Position numbers and translations under genes: made by a program. The notes beneath the pieces were generated by a model that was not told where the DNA came from, ran no database searches, and worked only from the letters and a program-made list of their open reading frames with translations. A DNA stretch of 64,000 nucleotides from an uncultured Candidatus Poseidoniales archaeon (GTDB lineage Archaea; Thermoplasmatota; Poseidoniia; Poseidoniales; Poseidoniaceae): positions 162,714 through 226,713 of the forward strand of contig CAJJAP010000004.1 of assembly GCA_905182185.1 (NCBI GenBank), in the 5' to 3' direction. This document shows, piece after piece, positions 19,591-29,029 of the stretch (its first letter is position 1; each line of letters begins with the position of its first letter).

Positions 19591-20355
19591 TCAGAGGTAT
19601 TTCCCTCTAGTGTAGGCACCGCCATTAGCCGATAGTCCTACAAAGGGATTATTCATTTTCTCTTCACCAATAGTTGTCAATGGCCCATGTCCGGGATGAA
19701 CGATTATTTCATCAGCAAGTGGCCATAATTTATCATGAATCGATTTTGAAAGTAAATCAAAGTCCCCACCTGTGTCAGGTAAATCAGTTCTACCAACAGA
19801 ACCTGCAAACAGAGTATCACCAACGAAGATGTGATCTGCTTCCCCATCTATCAATAGTCTGAGACAACATCCTCCCAATGTATGCCCTGGCGTATGTAAA
19901 ATTTCTAAATCAATGGAACCGAAACTCATCACTGAACCAGAAATTAACTTTTCATCTGCAACTGCTGGCGTGGGTATTTCAAATCCCCAACTTTGACCAG
20001 ATGATTGAGCTAGTGATTGCAGGTAAGTATCATCTTCATGTAAGTACCATTTTACATTGTAATTCTCTAGCAAGTCCGGTATGTGGCCGCTATGGTCAAA
20101 ATGCGCATGCGTATTCACTAATGCGACCACCTTTCTTTGGGGTAAATCACCACTAGAATATTCACCACGGCTAGGTCCTGTTGACCAATCTGGCCCTCTG
20201 CCTTGCCAATTTTCGATCCATGCAATCAGCCTCTCTGGCTCTGCTCCGCCATCGATAATTATCGTATCACCACTAGCCGTATCCGTGACCACTGAGCAGC
20301 GCATTTGTAGAGCACCGACAAAATAGTTTTCAATAAGTGGTTTTGAAACTGCCAT
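19591..20355 (-). CDS. metallo-beta-lactamase-fold hydrolase (glyoxalase II-like)
   Basis: 254 aa from the ATG at 20355, which is preceded by GGAGGGAG; longer in-frame starts run into the upstream gene and lack a ribosome-binding site. The zinc ligands are visible: THAHFDHSGH (HxHxDH), the His in HTPGHTLGG, the Asp in FVGDTLFAGSVGR, and the His in IIVHPGHGPLTTIGEE. This set matches glyoxalase-II-like hydrolases, but the substrate cannot be told from sequence. It follows the propeller gene by 37 nt and may be the last gene of a purF-led unit. It is convergent with etfA. Confidence 0.85.
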   Translation of the reverse strand: MAVSKPLIENYFVGALQMRCSVVTDTASGDTIIIDGGAEPERLIAWIENWQGRGPDWSTGPSRGEYSSGDLPQRKVVALVNTHAHFDHSGHIPDLLENYNVKWYLHEDDTYLQSLAQSSGQSWGFEIPTPAVADEKLISGSVMSFGSIDLEILHTPGHTLGGCCLRLLIDGEADHIFVGDTLFAGSVGRTDLPDTGGDFDLLSKSIHDKLWPLADEIIVHPGHGPLTTIGEEKMNNPFVGLSANGGAYTRGKYL

Positions 20356-20392
20356 AAATCTCCCTCCGGTACCATCTAAATTAGTTTGAGCC

Positions 20393-22057
20393 TTATTCAA
20401 TGATGACAGAAACAACATCTGATGTCCAGTTTCCTTCCCCACTTTGAACTCTTAACTCAAAACTATGCCTGCCTATTGATAATTTCACCTTGACTTTTCT
20501 TGATGTTGAAATCTCTTTTCCTGAAGATTCAATCCAAGACCAGTTAGTAATTCTGTTTTGAGGGTCAAATGAATCGCCACCATCTAGTAAAACAACGACA
20601 GTACCATCTTTTGTTGCTGAAATAACTTTGTCATCACCTGCATCTGCTTGAGGTAATATCATTTCTTTAACAGTTTGACCAAGTTCACTTAATAAGTCAT
20701 TTTCATCGAGCATAGCCATTGATTGAATGCTATCCTCAAATTCATCAAGTAATTGACTGGATTCTATTTCAGCCGTAGTAATATCAATATTCTTTACCTC
20801 GTGTTCAAGATCTTCCATAAGTCCATCAAATCCGATTTCAACATTATCATCCATCTGTTTTCGTTCTTTTTCAGTCAATAAATTGGCCACTGAATCATCT
20901 ACTCTATAGATTTCATCCGCAGTTAATTGTGGAATGAGAGATTTCTCTTGATACCATAGACCAATATCAGATTTATCAATATCATATGCTTCTTCGTTCA
21001 AATCGATTAATCCTATTGGTTCTTCAGAGGTCCAATCATTTTGGTCTTCTCCGGCAAAAACAAGGAAATTATTTTTACTATCTGTACATACAAAATCAGG
21101 CATTCCTTGATGTTCGATTTGCCATTTGATGCCATCATTATCGACACCATATAGATAAAACCAACATGCGGCTACTACCAAATCACCACATGTTGTTAAC
21201 GATTTGATTGGAAATTGTAAATTCGTTATTGTGGACAATTCATTTGAAGATGAAAGTTTACCGACATCACCATTGTCAAAGCCATACCATGTACCATCTT
21301 GATCACTTGCGATGCTAGTTAATCTAGCTCGTAAATCATGCCTTTGAATAAGTTGGTCACCTGACCATAACTCCATCTCCAATGCTTCTTCATCACCTGC
21401 TACAATTGCATATCCTTCTCTACCTATCATCACAAGACCTTGTGAAGTATAACCCATTGCAGTAATGGATTCTCCCAAATCCCCTCTACTTGGCCTAGTC
21501 CAAACCTCTTTGCCTTCCACCAAGCATCTGACAATACCATCTTCACTAGCGACTAGTAATTTTTGTTCTCTTCCAATTATCAAAGCACAATTATTTTGCA
21601 CTGGGTTCTGGCAATAATCCTTTCCATGAAAACTTACTAAATGTACTCTGCCAATTGAATCTAATACAGCCAAATATTGCTCAAAACGAATTAAGGTTCT
21701 TCCACCCGCCCCAGTATCATATGTCCATTGCAAACGGCCATCATAGTCGAAACAGTGCAATCCTTCCATCTCATCAATAATGTATAGGCTATTGCCTCGC
21801 AGTATAATTTCGTTAACTTGCGATGGACCTTTTATTGTTGTAATAAGATTCAACTTGGTATCGGATAATTTTGCTAATTTAACAACACCATCTGCTTCTG
21901 ACCAAGCGACTTCATCTCCTACTGATGACATGCTAAGTGCGAAGACTCTGCTCTCAACCGCAGTAGGATGACATGTCAGCGTCTTTACCATAGCAACTTC
22001 ACATACCTCATTGCTGAAAACCTCTCCGCAACAAAGTGCAGGATTTAATTCAAACAT
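20393..22057 (-). CDS. large beta-propeller protein with C-terminal PKD-like domain
   Basis: 554 aa with no signal peptide, so probably cytosolic. Residues about 30-340 are propeller-like repeats of the PQQ/WD40 type (e.g. NEIILRGNSLYIIDEMEGLHCFDYDGRLQWTYDTG, LVMIGREGYAIVAGDEE). Residues about 400-460 are acidic and likely coiled coil. The last 85 residues (QADAGDDKVISATKDGTVVVLLDGGDSFDPQNRI...NWSWIESSG) are a PKD/REJ-type Ig domain, usually found on secreted proteins. The start overlaps the end of the ThiI-like gene by 8 nt. Function unknown. Confidence 0.65.
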   Translation of the reverse strand: MFELNPALCCGEVFSNEVCEVAMVKTLTCHPTAVESRVFALSMSSVGDEVAWSEADGVVKLAKLSDTKLNLITTIKGPSQVNEIILRGNSLYIIDEMEGLHCFDYDGRLQWTYDTGAGGRTLIRFEQYLAVLDSIGRVHLVSFHGKDYCQNPVQNNCALIIGREQKLLVASEDGIVRCLVEGKEVWTRPSRGDLGESITAMGYTSQGLVMIGREGYAIVAGDEEALEMELWSGDQLIQRHDLRARLTSIASDQDGTWYGFDNGDVGKLSSSNELSTITNLQFPIKSLTTCGDLVVAACWFYLYGVDNDGIKWQIEHQGMPDFVCTDSKNNFLVFAGEDQNDWTSEEPIGLIDLNEEAYDIDKSDIGLWYQEKSLIPQLTADEIYRVDDSVANLLTEKERKQMDDNVEIGFDGLMEDLEHEVKNIDITTAEIESSQLLDEFEDSIQSMAMLDENDLLSELGQTVKEMILPQADAGDDKVISATKDGTVVVLLDGGDSFDPQNRITNWSWIESSGKEISTSRKVKVKLSIGRHSFELRVQSGEGNWTSDVVSVIIE

Positions 22058-22997
22058 TTATCCAAGAGGTTAGATCTGGGTGGGATATATGGGTGCTCGG
22101 TTTTTCAATGTGATTAAGAAGTGCTATTTTCTCTTCTTCACTCCAACCACAGAGTGGTTCCAATGTTGAAAGAGGCGTTGTTTTTACGGCATCGGCGTGT
22201 TTTTCAACAAATGGTTCTGCCTGTTCAGTTGTCAATCCGAGTACACCCCATGCTGGGCGTTGATGTCTTTTTCCATTATCGTTATTTACACGTGTACGTA
22301 ATCCGATGAATGGGTCAAACTTTGACAACATTGCAACCAACTCCTCATCACAGTCCAATACTGGAATTAATCTCGTACCTCTACGCATTATCAAAAATGC
22401 ACCTAACATGTCATCTCTATTTTTTATTTGAATAAGAACATCTCCTTGAACTCCTGAAGGAAGACCTCCTGCACCCTGGATTCTCTTTTCAACTAAAGAA
22501 ACTCTATCGTGTTCCATAATCAGTTTTACCCACATGTCTGGTTCGCGTAAATTAACGCTAAGTGAATCATCCCCTGCCTGTAATGCGGAACCCACTGCCG
22601 CTGAAAAAGACTGACTGTTCCACTGTTTGCTTTCACCAACGCGGCGAACTCTAACACCGAATGATCTCGCCTTTCCAACTTTTTCGTCTCTACTGAGGAA
22701 AGATTTTGCAACTTCACTTGGATTTAATTCATCACACAAAACTACAACTCTATCAAGCGCAGCAACACCGAATACGTGGCACAATAAATCTTCAACAACT
22801 GCAATAGGTGCACTTGAAGATATGATTTCTTGCTGGCGTATCAATTCGTGAATCATTGGAGTGTTAGAATTGATTGCTAATTGTTCCAAATTCCTTCTCA
22901 ATACTTTTTGAAAAGCGCTACGAACTGGCTTAGACTTCAGTCCTAATTCTCCGAATCGAAGTATCCAAGAATTTTGTGTCAATGAAATCAACCTCAT
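22050..22997 (-). CDS. ThiI-like THUMP protein with degenerate PP-loop
   Basis: 315 aa. The N-terminus [24 protein letters not shown] is the ThiI N-terminal ferredoxin-like domain. The THUMP domain follows ([25 protein letters not shown], then [24 protein letters not shown]). Next is [14 protein letters not shown], which in ThiI leads straight into the ATP-binding SGGxDS loop. Here that loop reads IKNRDDM, so ATP pyrophosphatase activity should be lost, and the rest of the synthetase domain is shortened. It may still bind tRNA through THUMP. The ATG overlaps the purF stop by 4 nt. True 4-thiouridine synthase function is unlikely. Confidence 0.7.
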   Translation of the reverse strand: MRLISLTQNSWILRFGELGLKSKPVRSAFQKVLRRNLEQLAINSNTPMIHELIRQQEIISSSAPIAVVEDLLCHVFGVAALDRVVVLCDELNPSEVAKSFLSRDEKVGKARSFGVRVRRVGESKQWNSQSFSAAVGSALQAGDDSLSVNLREPDMWVKLIMEHDRVSLVEKRIQGAGGLPSGVQGDVLIQIKNRDDMLGAFLIMRRGTRLIPVLDCDEELVAMLSKFDPFIGLRTRVNNDNGKRHQRPAWGVLGLTTEQAEPFVEKHADAVKTTPLSTLEPLCGWSEEEKIALLNHIEKPSTHISHPDLTSWINV

Positions 22998-24532
22998 TCA
23001 TCGTCATTGTGCATATCAATGACGTCATCTTCTTCTTGATTGTCCTGCTTTGCACCATCGTTTCTTGCATCATGTAATTGTTGCAAATATTCTGCGCTAA
23101 TATCCCCGGTAACATAATCACCATTGAAACAAGAAGTATCAAATCGAGTTAACTTTACTTCACCAATATTTGTTGCTTCAACTAAATCTTCAAGAGTTTG
23201 GTAGAATAGTTTGTCACATCCAATTTTCTTACTGATCTCATCGATTGTTCGACCATTTGCAATGAATTCATTAACTGCTGGCATATCAATTCCGTAGACA
23301 TTTGGATGTCGAACTGGAGGGGCTGCTGAAGCAAAATAGACCTTACTAGCACCGACTTCACGAGCCATTTCAATTATCTTGGCAGAGGTTGTACCTCTAA
23401 CAATAGAGTCATCTACAAGTAAAACATTTTTACCTCTAAATTCTTGTTCAATTGCATTTAATTTACGACGGACTGATTTCTCTCTAAGAGCTTGACCTGG
23501 CATGATAAAAGTACGACCAACATAACGATTCTTTACAAATCCTTCTCGATATGGGACACCCAAAGTGTTGGCCATTTGAAGAGCAGAGATTCTACCTGAA
23601 TCAGGAACTGGAATTACACAATCAATGTCATGATCTGGCCAAGACTCAAGAAGACGTTCTGCTAATTTTTTGCCTTGTGCCAAACGTGCTTGATAAACTG
23701 GAATACCATCAATAACTGAATCTGGCCTTGCAAAGTATACATGCTCAAAGATACATGGAGAGTGAAGTATATTTTCTGAACATTGCCTAGTGAATAAATG
23801 GCCGGAATTTGAGATGAAAACTGCCTCACCAGGTGCAACGTCACGGACGATTTCAAAACCAAGTGCAGTAATAGCAACTGATTCAGATGCTACTATCCAT
23901 TCGGTTTCTCCATCTTGCTCTCTCTTACCAAAGATAAGTGGTCTGATTCCATTTGGATCTCTAAAAGCCAATAAACCATACCCCGATATAATGGAAACAC
24001 AAGCATATCCACCTTTTGCAGAATTATGAACTCCAGAGACGGCACCGAATACCGATTCAATATCGATATGCTGCTCTCCACCAATGTTTAGACTATTAGT
24101 TCGAGAGTATAATTCAACAGCTAGAGAATTTAGCAACAATTCAGAATCACTATTGGTATTCATGTGGCGCATGTGAACATCTCTAAGATTAACCCTTAAT
24201 TCTTCAGCGTTGCTTAGATTACCATTATGCGCTAAAGAAATCCCATATGGTGAATTAACATAGAAAGGTTGAGCCTCAGATCTTGATGATGAACCAGCCG
24301 TAGGGTATCTAACGTGTCCGATACCAGTGCTACCCTGTAGGCGTAACATATGTCGACTGTAAAAAATGTCAGAAACTAGGCCATTTGATTTTCTTAGGCG
24401 GAACTTACCTTGGTAGTCGGTCATGATACCCGCTGCATCTTGCCCTCTATGCTGAAGAACAGTCAATCCATCGTAAATCAGTTGATTTACATGTGTTCCT
24501 TGCCGGCCAACGACTCCAATAATACCACACAT
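22994..24532 (-). CDS. purF: amidophosphoribosyltransferase
   Basis: First committed step of purine synthesis: PRPP plus glutamine to phosphoribosylamine. The start at 24532 gives MCGIIGVVG with the catalytic Cys at position 2, as in the family; earlier in-frame codons would require a propeptide. The sequence shows [32 protein letters not shown], the PRPP loop [18 protein letters not shown] and the downstream [17 protein letters not shown]. About 512 aa. The acidic C-terminal tail looks group-specific. rpl37e lies 78 nt upstream on the same strand, a pairing common in archaea. Confidence 0.93.
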   Translation of the reverse strand: MCGIIGVVGRQGTHVNQLIYDGLTVLQHRGQDAAGIMTDYQGKFRLRKSNGLVSDIFYSRHMLRLQGSTGIGHVRYPTAGSSSRSEAQPFYVNSPYGISLAHNGNLSNAEELRVNLRDVHMRHMNTNSDSELLLNSLAVELYSRTNSLNIGGEQHIDIESVFGAVSGVHNSAKGGYACVSIISGYGLLAFRDPNGIRPLIFGKREQDGETEWIVASESVAITALGFEIVRDVAPGEAVFISNSGHLFTRQCSENILHSPCIFEHVYFARPDSVIDGIPVYQARLAQGKKLAERLLESWPDHDIDCVIPVPDSGRISALQMANTLGVPYREGFVKNRYVGRTFIMPGQALREKSVRRKLNAIEQEFRGKNVLLVDDSIVRGTTSAKIIEMAREVGASKVYFASAAPPVRHPNVYGIDMPAVNEFIANGRTIDEISKKIGCDKLFYQTLEDLVEATNIGEVKLTRFDTSCFNGDYVTGDISAEYLQQLHDARNDGAKQDNQEEDDVIDMHNDDE

Positions 24533-24610
24533 TGATGTTGCCCCTAGACAGACCAACAGAACCTTGCTTGTAGCCATTGCGCTTGGAGCGCTAACTAAAA
24601 AGAAAAATAA

Positions 24611-24790
24611 TCAAGCTTTTGGACGGTGAGTCTTCTTGCTCCAAGAAAACTTTCGTATGCGAGCAGTCTCGCCATATCCGCATGATGCACATACAGACTT
24701 TTGCTTGTGATATGAGTTGCCACCGCAACGACGGCAACGAATGTGAGCAGTCTTTTGACGCTTACCTCTTGATGGAGTACCCTTAGACAT
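24611..24790 (-). CDS. rpl37e: 50S ribosomal protein L37e
   Basis: 59 aa. It reads [19 protein letters not shown], then [21 protein letters not shown], then [13 protein letters not shown]. The zinc motif CxxC-x14-CxxC is intact, and the N- and C-termini match archaeal/eukaryotic L37e. The start ATG (24790) and stop (24611) leave no room for extension. Archaeal genomes often place this gene beside lsm and purF; here purF follows but no Sm-like gene is visible upstream, where two membrane proteins lie instead. Confidence 0.93.
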   Translation of the reverse strand: MSKGTPSRGKRQKTAHIRCRRCGGNSYHKQKSVCASCGYGETARIRKFSWSKKTHRPKA

Positions 24791-24876
24791 AGAAACACCT
24801 TGACAGCCAGCCCACCAACCTCCTCCTTATGAAACCAACGGAACGAAACTGCCCCGGATAAAAGGTCATTGCGAAC

Positions 24877-25329
24877 CTATTCTTCCTCGAACAGTTTACG
24901 CTTTGGCCTAGAGGTGATTGCCACAAAAGTACCCCCTAATGCAACTGCAACTGCAATGATTAATGCCACTAAAGACACTAATATACGAACAATATTGGAA
25001 AGGGCTTGCGCTCTAACAGAGCCATTTTCTTCCAATAATAAATCACCCTGAGACAATAACCACAAGGTGATGATTGAACCCAAAAAAGTTGCCATCATCA
25101 TTCCAAATAATGGTGCTAATGGGCGGTGTCTTGAATCTGCATAGAAGAACATATTGATGAATAATAACCCTGCACTAAATGTGTAGCCAGTTATCAGTGC
25201 ATTACCGAATCTTTTGAATGCTTGACTAGTAATGTCATCACCCATTAGCACTGCAATTATCATTAACAACAATGGCGGAGCACTAATTGCCATAAGAATT
25301 ATTTTCCAGGTCTTTGATACATCGCTCAT
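24877..25329 (-). CDS. four-helix integral membrane protein, unknown
   Basis: 150 aa with about four hydrophobic segments (10-30, 38-60, 72-95, 115-138) and a basic C-terminal end (SRPKRKLFEEE). No family recognised. It starts inside the end of the preceding membrane-protein gene (4-nt overlap), so the two are almost certainly made together and may form a complex. Confidence 0.6.
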   Translation of the reverse strand: MSDVSKTWKIILMAISAPPLLLMIIAVLMGDDITSQAFKRFGNALITGYTFSAGLLFINMFFYADSRHRPLAPLFGMMMATFLGSIITLWLLSQGDLLLEENGSVRAQALSNIVRILVSLVALIIAVAVALGGTFVAITSRPKRKLFEEE

Positions 25330-26117
25330 TCTTGCTCACCCCCAATATGTTTGGCAACGATTGAAGAGGCTTGTACTAATTCTTGTTGTGACGGTGCGTC
25401 TAAAGATTTTGTAGGCTCCAGATTGGATTCATAAATCCAGATCACTAAGGCAAACACAAGTATTGACAAACCAACACCCAAGCCTAATCCAAAGATATCA
25501 GAGATTGCGAGCCAAAAACTATCCCTAAAGATTTCAGCGCTGATATTAGGACCATCAAGAATCATCCCTAGGGCAGTTAGAGTGAATGTTAGAGACGATA
25601 TAACCAACATAAAATTGGATTCTTGCTCCCTAGAATCCCCCAGGTACCTCAATGAAAATGCTGCGCCACTACTCAACCCAGTTGACAATAAAAGGAAGGT
25701 CGGCCAAAAAACCAACCAATAGGGATTGACTTCCCCATTCAACATTGGAGTCCAAGTCCACCAATGCATCCCCTCTAACCATACCAAACCCAAAAAGGTA
25801 CAAGCAGCACCAACCTTTCTATCGGTTGGAGAGAGTTTTTCGACTTCCACATTTCCTGAAAAGGCTAACAAATAAATCCCTGTAACTAGGAGAGCACATG
25901 GCCCAATAATAGATCCGAGTAGATGTCCTGCTGCACTTGAAGGAGATTCTGGGACTGTCACTGGACTAAATAGAACCATTACAAATCCAACTACTGCAAT
26001 TATTTTCGATAATCTCTTTATCAAATCAGACTTCGAGGAGAGAGCTGTACCCGTCCCAACCACTACTGCAATAGCCGGAAACCAGAACCACAATGCTGCC
26101 TGCATTAACGCATCCAT
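25326..26117 (-). CDS. polytopic membrane protein, unknown
   Basis: 263 aa with seven or so hydrophobic segments and a soluble C-terminal tail of about 35 residues (YESNLEPTKSLDAPSQQELVQASSIVAKHIGGEQE). A Trp-rich loop (EGMHWWTWTPMLNGEVNPYW) lies mid-protein. No family recognised. Divergent from the L44e operon and coupled to the following four-helix protein by a 4-nt overlap. Confidence 0.6.
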   Translation of the reverse strand: MDALMQAALWFWFPAIAVVVGTGTALSSKSDLIKRLSKIIAVVGFVMVLFSPVTVPESPSSAAGHLLGSIIGPCALLVTGIYLLAFSGNVEVEKLSPTDRKVGAACTFLGLVWLEGMHWWTWTPMLNGEVNPYWLVFWPTFLLLSTGLSSGAAFSLRYLGDSREQESNFMLVISSLTFTLTALGMILDGPNISAEIFRDSFWLAISDIFGLGLGVGLSILVFALVIWIYESNLEPTKSLDAPSQQELVQASSIVAKHIGGEQE

Positions 26118-26249
26118 ACAGGGTGCTTAGGCCCCAACCTTATCAATAATGCCCGTCAAATCCCTTTCAGTGTGGCGTTTTAATAGCACTTACTATTGCG
26201 GTACGGCTAAATACCCGACCCTTGTGGGCGAGATGCTTAAGGTGTTCTT

Positions 26250-26534
26250 ATGGTAAAAATGCCACGTCAAATAATGCGATACAGTCCATCTGCTGGTAAG
26301 CACACTCTGCATACCATTGAGCGTGTTAAGAAGAGACGCGCTTCTGAATTAAAGTGGGGTCAGCGCCGTTTCCGTAAGGTTATGGCAGGATACCGAGGTT
26401 TCCCTCGTCCAAAACCAGAAGGACGCGAGAAGCCAACTAAGAGAGTAAATATTCTATACCGCTGCACCGTAACTGGCAAGGCGCACTACGCTCCATGTCA
26501 GCGTGCAAAGAAGTTCGAATTAATCGATCGATGA
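26250..26534 (+). CDS. rpl44e: 50S ribosomal protein L44e, zinc ligands missing
   Basis: 94 aa. The family core is clear: MPRQIMRY...KHTLHTIERVKKRR, then LKWGQRRFRKVMAGYRGFPRPKPEGREKPTKRVNILYRC, then GKAHY. The two CxxC pairs that bind zinc in L44e are both changed: the first reads SPSA and the second CTVT. AAGGTG precedes the ATG. A TTTTAATA element near 26178 could be the operon's TATA box. It starts the conserved archaeal run L44e-S27e-aIF2-alpha-Nop10. Confidence 0.9.
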   Translation: MVKMPRQIMRYSPSAGKHTLHTIERVKKRRASELKWGQRRFRKVMAGYRGFPRPKPEGREKPTKRVNILYRCTVTGKAHYAPCQRAKKFELIDR

Positions 26535-26545
26535 GGTGAATATAT

Positions 26546-26716
26546 ATGACAAGTAATTTCCTAAAAGTCGCATGCCGTGACTGCAGCAATGAATCAACAA
26601 TTTTCTCCCGTGCTACCTCTATCATCTCGTGTGATGTTTGTGGCGCAACACTAACCAGCCCATCTGGTGGAAAGTCCGACCTAGTTGGATGCAATATAGT
26701 AGAAACCCTGGAATGA
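26546..26716 (+). CDS. rps27e: 30S ribosomal protein S27e
   Basis: 56 aa: MTSNFLKVACRDCSNE, then STIFSRATSIISCDVCGATL, then SPSGGKSDL. The zinc motif CxxC-x15-CxxC is intact, as is the conserved STIFS/TSxISC core. It starts 11 nt after the L44e stop, with GAGGTGA in between, and ends 15 nt before aIF2-alpha. Confidence 0.93.
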   Translation: MTSNFLKVACRDCSNESTIFSRATSIISCDVCGATLTSPSGGKSDLVGCNIVETLE

Positions 26717-26731
26717 GGAGGCTACCCTCCC

Positions 26732-27523
26732 ATGAGCAAAGGAAATCTAACTGGCGGCCCTCAAGAAGGGGAGTTAGTCGTTGTAACTGTAAAAACTGTT
26801 AAACAAAATGGTTGTTATGTCGATTTTGATGAATTCAAAGACATAGAAGGTTTCATTTTCATTGGCGAGATTGCCAGTGGTTGGGTAAAGAACATTCGGG
26901 GCTTTGTTAGAGAAGGTCAAAGGCTAATCTGTAAAGTGATGCGCACCCGCAAAGATGGCACATCTCTAGAACTATCTCTCAAATCAGTTTCCGAAGAACG
27001 ACGTCGTGGTCGTTTACAAGAATGGAAGAATGAAAAGAGAGCTCATCAATTGTTGAAGGTTATCGGCGAGAGAGTCAGTTGGAATGAAGCTGAAATTGCT
27101 GAAACCGCTGAAGAATTATCTGGATCATTTGAAACACTTTATGGATCTTTTGAAGAGGCTGCAATGAAGGAAGGTGCTTTGGTTGATGCTGGTTTTGAAG
27201 GAGATTGGATCAAAGTCTTCATTGAAGTGGCAATTGAGAACATCATCCCAGACTTTGTTGAAGTACGGGGAACAATCTCACTGAGTATTGACTCAGTTAA
27301 TGGGATTGAAGTTATTCGTGAATCATTACTTGCTGCAGAGAATTTCTCCTCGGAAGTAGATGAGATTGAGATTTCATGCCACTACAATGGTGCACCACAA
27401 TACAGAATTGAATTGAAAGCCCCAGACTTCAAGAGTGCAGAGTCTGCATGGGAAAATGCGACAAATGCTGCAATTGAATTAATGCAAAGTTCTGGTGGAG
27501 AAGCAAGAGCTTGGAGAGAGTGA
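26732..27523 (+). CDS. eif2a: translation initiation factor 2 alpha subunit
   Basis: 263 aa. Part of aIF2, which carries initiator tRNA to the small subunit. The N-terminal S1/OB domain is clear (GELVVVTVKTVKQNGCYVDFDEFKDIEGFIFIGEIASGWVKNIRGFVREGQRLICKVMR...LELSLKSVSEERR), followed by the helical domain and the C-terminal alpha/beta domain (KAPDFKSAESAWENATNAAIE). GAGGAGG precedes the ATG. The position between S27e and Nop10 is conserved across archaea. Confidence 0.94.
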   Translation: MSKGNLTGGPQEGELVVVTVKTVKQNGCYVDFDEFKDIEGFIFIGEIASGWVKNIRGFVREGQRLICKVMRTRKDGTSLELSLKSVSEERRRGRLQEWKNEKRAHQLLKVIGERVSWNEAEIAETAEELSGSFETLYGSFEEAAMKEGALVDAGFEGDWIKVFIEVAIENIIPDFVEVRGTISLSIDSVNGIEVIRESLLAAENFSSEVDEIEISCHYNGAPQYRIELKAPDFKSAESAWENATNAAIELMQSSGGEARAWRE

Positions 27524-27528
27524 TAATT

Positions 27529-27780
27529 ATGGCTAAACAATTACTACAACAATGCCTAGATTGCAATGCATGGTCATTGTCAACCACCTGCCCATCTTGC
27601 GGGAAAAATGCACAAGCCGCTGCACCCCTAAAGTGGTCACCTGAAGACCACCGAGCAGAACTTCGTCGTAAAATGTATAATGTTGAAGATTCTTCTTGGC
27701 CACAAAGCCTCCCAACTCTACCATCCTTGGAAGAGATGCGTGAATCTGCAGTAATCAAGGTAATTGATGAAGAAGAATAA
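27529..27780 (+). CDS. nop10: H/ACA ribonucleoprotein subunit Nop10, C-terminally extended
   Basis: 83 aa from the ATG at 27529. The zinc ribbon (CLDCNAWSLSTTCPSCG) and the following APLKWSPEDHRAELRRKM match archaeal Nop10, a component of the box H/ACA pseudouridylation complex. Archaeal Nop10 is usually about 60 aa; here some 30 extra acidic residues (SSWPQSLPTLPSLEEMRES...DEEE) follow the core. A longer reading from 27511 would overlap eif2a and lacks family support. Confidence 0.88.
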   Translation: MAKQLLQQCLDCNAWSLSTTCPSCGKNAQAAAPLKWSPEDHRAELRRKMYNVEDSSWPQSLPTLPSLEEMRESAVIKVIDEEE

Positions 27781-27884
27781 TTTTTATTAAGAAAATCGGC
27801 TTCCGATTTTAACTCTAATAATAGGGTGCTGTGGTTTGAATCAATGTCAAACATTATAACGCGTCGCGTTAGGATTGCTGATTC

Positions 27885-28640
27885 ATGGTTCTAACTATTG
27901 AATGGAGAAACGGTAATACCGGCCTCCCAAACCATGATCTAATGCTAATTGCATTCCCAGGAGTAGGCAACGTTGGCAAGGCCGCTATCGATGCTGTCAA
28001 CTCAGTTAACAAAGCAACACAAGTTGCTAGACTCTATGATACTTCATTACCACCTTTAGCATGTCTTGATGAAGACGGTTTATTGGTCCCCCCGCACTAC
28101 ACCCTGTCCTCTATAGAATCCACTACTGGGAAGGTAGTACTAACACTAACTGGCACAACACAACCAGTTGACCCCAATAGTCAAGGGTTGTTGGCGAATG
28201 ATATCATGCGGTTTTTTATGAAACAAGGTGTCAAAGAATTAGTTGTAATGGCCGGTTTGGGAAGTGAACCATCTAGAAAGGAAACTTTCGTTGTTGCAAG
28301 TAATGCATCACACAGAATTGAATTAGAATCAAAAGGAATAGATGTTCGTAGAGATGAACCGAGTTCTGGAGCAATCGGTTTGACTGCTTTATTGGCTAGC
28401 AGCGGCCCTCTTTACGAAATAGATTCATGCTTAGCAATAGCGACAACTGTCGGTGCTAGTGGAGATGTTATGGCAAGTCAAAGATTACTTGATAGAATTG
28501 ACAATTGGTTTGAGTTGGGAATATCACTACCGAGTGATACCTCAGCAAATCTATTAGCAAAATTACAGAGTATGGCACCAGAAAAGGCACAGGACGTTAT
28601 TGCAGAATTGACCGATTCGGCAGATGCTTTTTACAATTGA
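27885..28640 (+). CDS. PAC2-family proteasome assembly chaperone homolog
   Basis: 251 aa. The PAC2 core is recognisable: LIAFPGVGNVGKAAIDAV at the N-terminus, a central VVMAGLGSEPSR strand-turn, and DEPSSGAIGLTALLASSGPLYEIDSCLAIATTVGASGD. Archaeal PAC2 proteins are typically found next to aIF2-alpha and Nop10, as here, and bind proteasome precursors or act in related assembly. The 104-nt gap after nop10 includes a GATTTT/AAAATC inverted stretch, so it may have a separate promoter. Specific function in this group is not established. Confidence 0.85.
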   Translation: MVLTIEWRNGNTGLPNHDLMLIAFPGVGNVGKAAIDAVNSVNKATQVARLYDTSLPPLACLDEDGLLVPPHYTLSSIESTTGKVVLTLTGTTQPVDPNSQGLLANDIMRFFMKQGVKELVVMAGLGSEPSRKETFVVASNASHRIELESKGIDVRRDEPSSGAIGLTALLASSGPLYEIDSCLAIATTVGASGDVMASQRLLDRIDNWFELGISLPSDTSANLLAKLQSMAPEKAQDVIAELTDSADAFYN

Positions 28641-28648
28641 TTGAGACC

Positions 28649-28849
28649 TCAACCGCCTGAAGATACCGTGGTGACAAGTAGAGTCACATCGCTGCTTAGA
28701 ATAGTCGAATGGGGAAGAATTGTTCCTTCGAAACTAACAATTACTGTTGAAGGTAAAATATTCGCTTCAGTTAGTACTTGTCTAACCGTTTGACCAGGCT
28801 CAACTTCGATTTTTAAATCGTGGTCGCGTCCGTTTAAGTGCACCTGCAT
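28649..28849 (-). CDS. ubiquitin-like small modifier / sulfur carrier (ThiS/MoaD/SAMP type)
   Basis: 66 aa from the ATG at 28849: beta-grasp-like pattern (MQVHLNGRDHDLKIEVEPGQTVRQVL, then VIVSFEGTILP...DVTLLVTTVSSGG) ending in a free C-terminal Gly-Gly. That ending is required for adenylation by a UbaA/ThiF-type E1 enzyme. It may serve as a sulfur carrier for tRNA thiolation or molybdopterin, or as a protein modifier; moaA is present at 54 kb. An upstream Met pair at 28870 is the alternative start. Convergent with the PAC2 gene and divergent from tRNA-Ser. Confidence 0.8.
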   Translation of the reverse strand: MQVHLNGRDHDLKIEVEPGQTVRQVLTEANILPSTVIVSFEGTILPHSTILSSDVTLLVTTVSSGG

Positions 28850-28905
28850 AGCGATTGGACAGTGCATCATCCTTATGACCGTCGCGTAGGAGCGGGCACA
28901 TAGAG

Positions 28906-28991
28906 GCCAAGATCGCATAGCCCGGTATTGCGGTGGATTCGAAATCCACTGTTCCCTGAACACGGGAGTTCAAATCTCTCTCTTGGCGCCA
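28906..28991 (+). tRNA. tRNA-Ser(CGA)
   Basis: The acceptor arm is GCCAAGA/TCTTGGC, the D arm GCA/TGC. The anticodon arm GTGGA/TCCAC has loop TTCGAAA (anticodon CGA). The long class II variable arm is GTTC-CCT-GAAC, and the T arm GGGAG/CTCTC has loop TTCAAAT. The discriminator is G and CCA is encoded. Serine tRNAs have exactly this long variable arm. An array of palindromic repeats begins at the last base, and the tRNA 3' end recurs in diverged form within it. Confidence 0.93.
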
Positions 28992-29029
28992 ACAACTGAG
29001 ACTATATTCAATATAAATCCTCAGTTGTT
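28991..29029. repeat. perfect 10-bp hairpin directly after the tRNA
   Basis: AACAACTGAG (28991-29000) pairs with CTCAGTTGTT (29020-29029) across a 19-nt AT-rich loop. It fills the whole interval between the tRNA CCA end and the first 53-nt repeat. A tRNA terminator is one reading, but there is no T-run. Other intervals of the array hold similar but unrelated hairpins. Confidence 0.6.

Noticed and set aside
24595..24798. 67-residue minus-strand frame
   Set aside because: It overlaps ribosomal protein L37e in another frame; the L37e reading has the correct zinc motif and termini.
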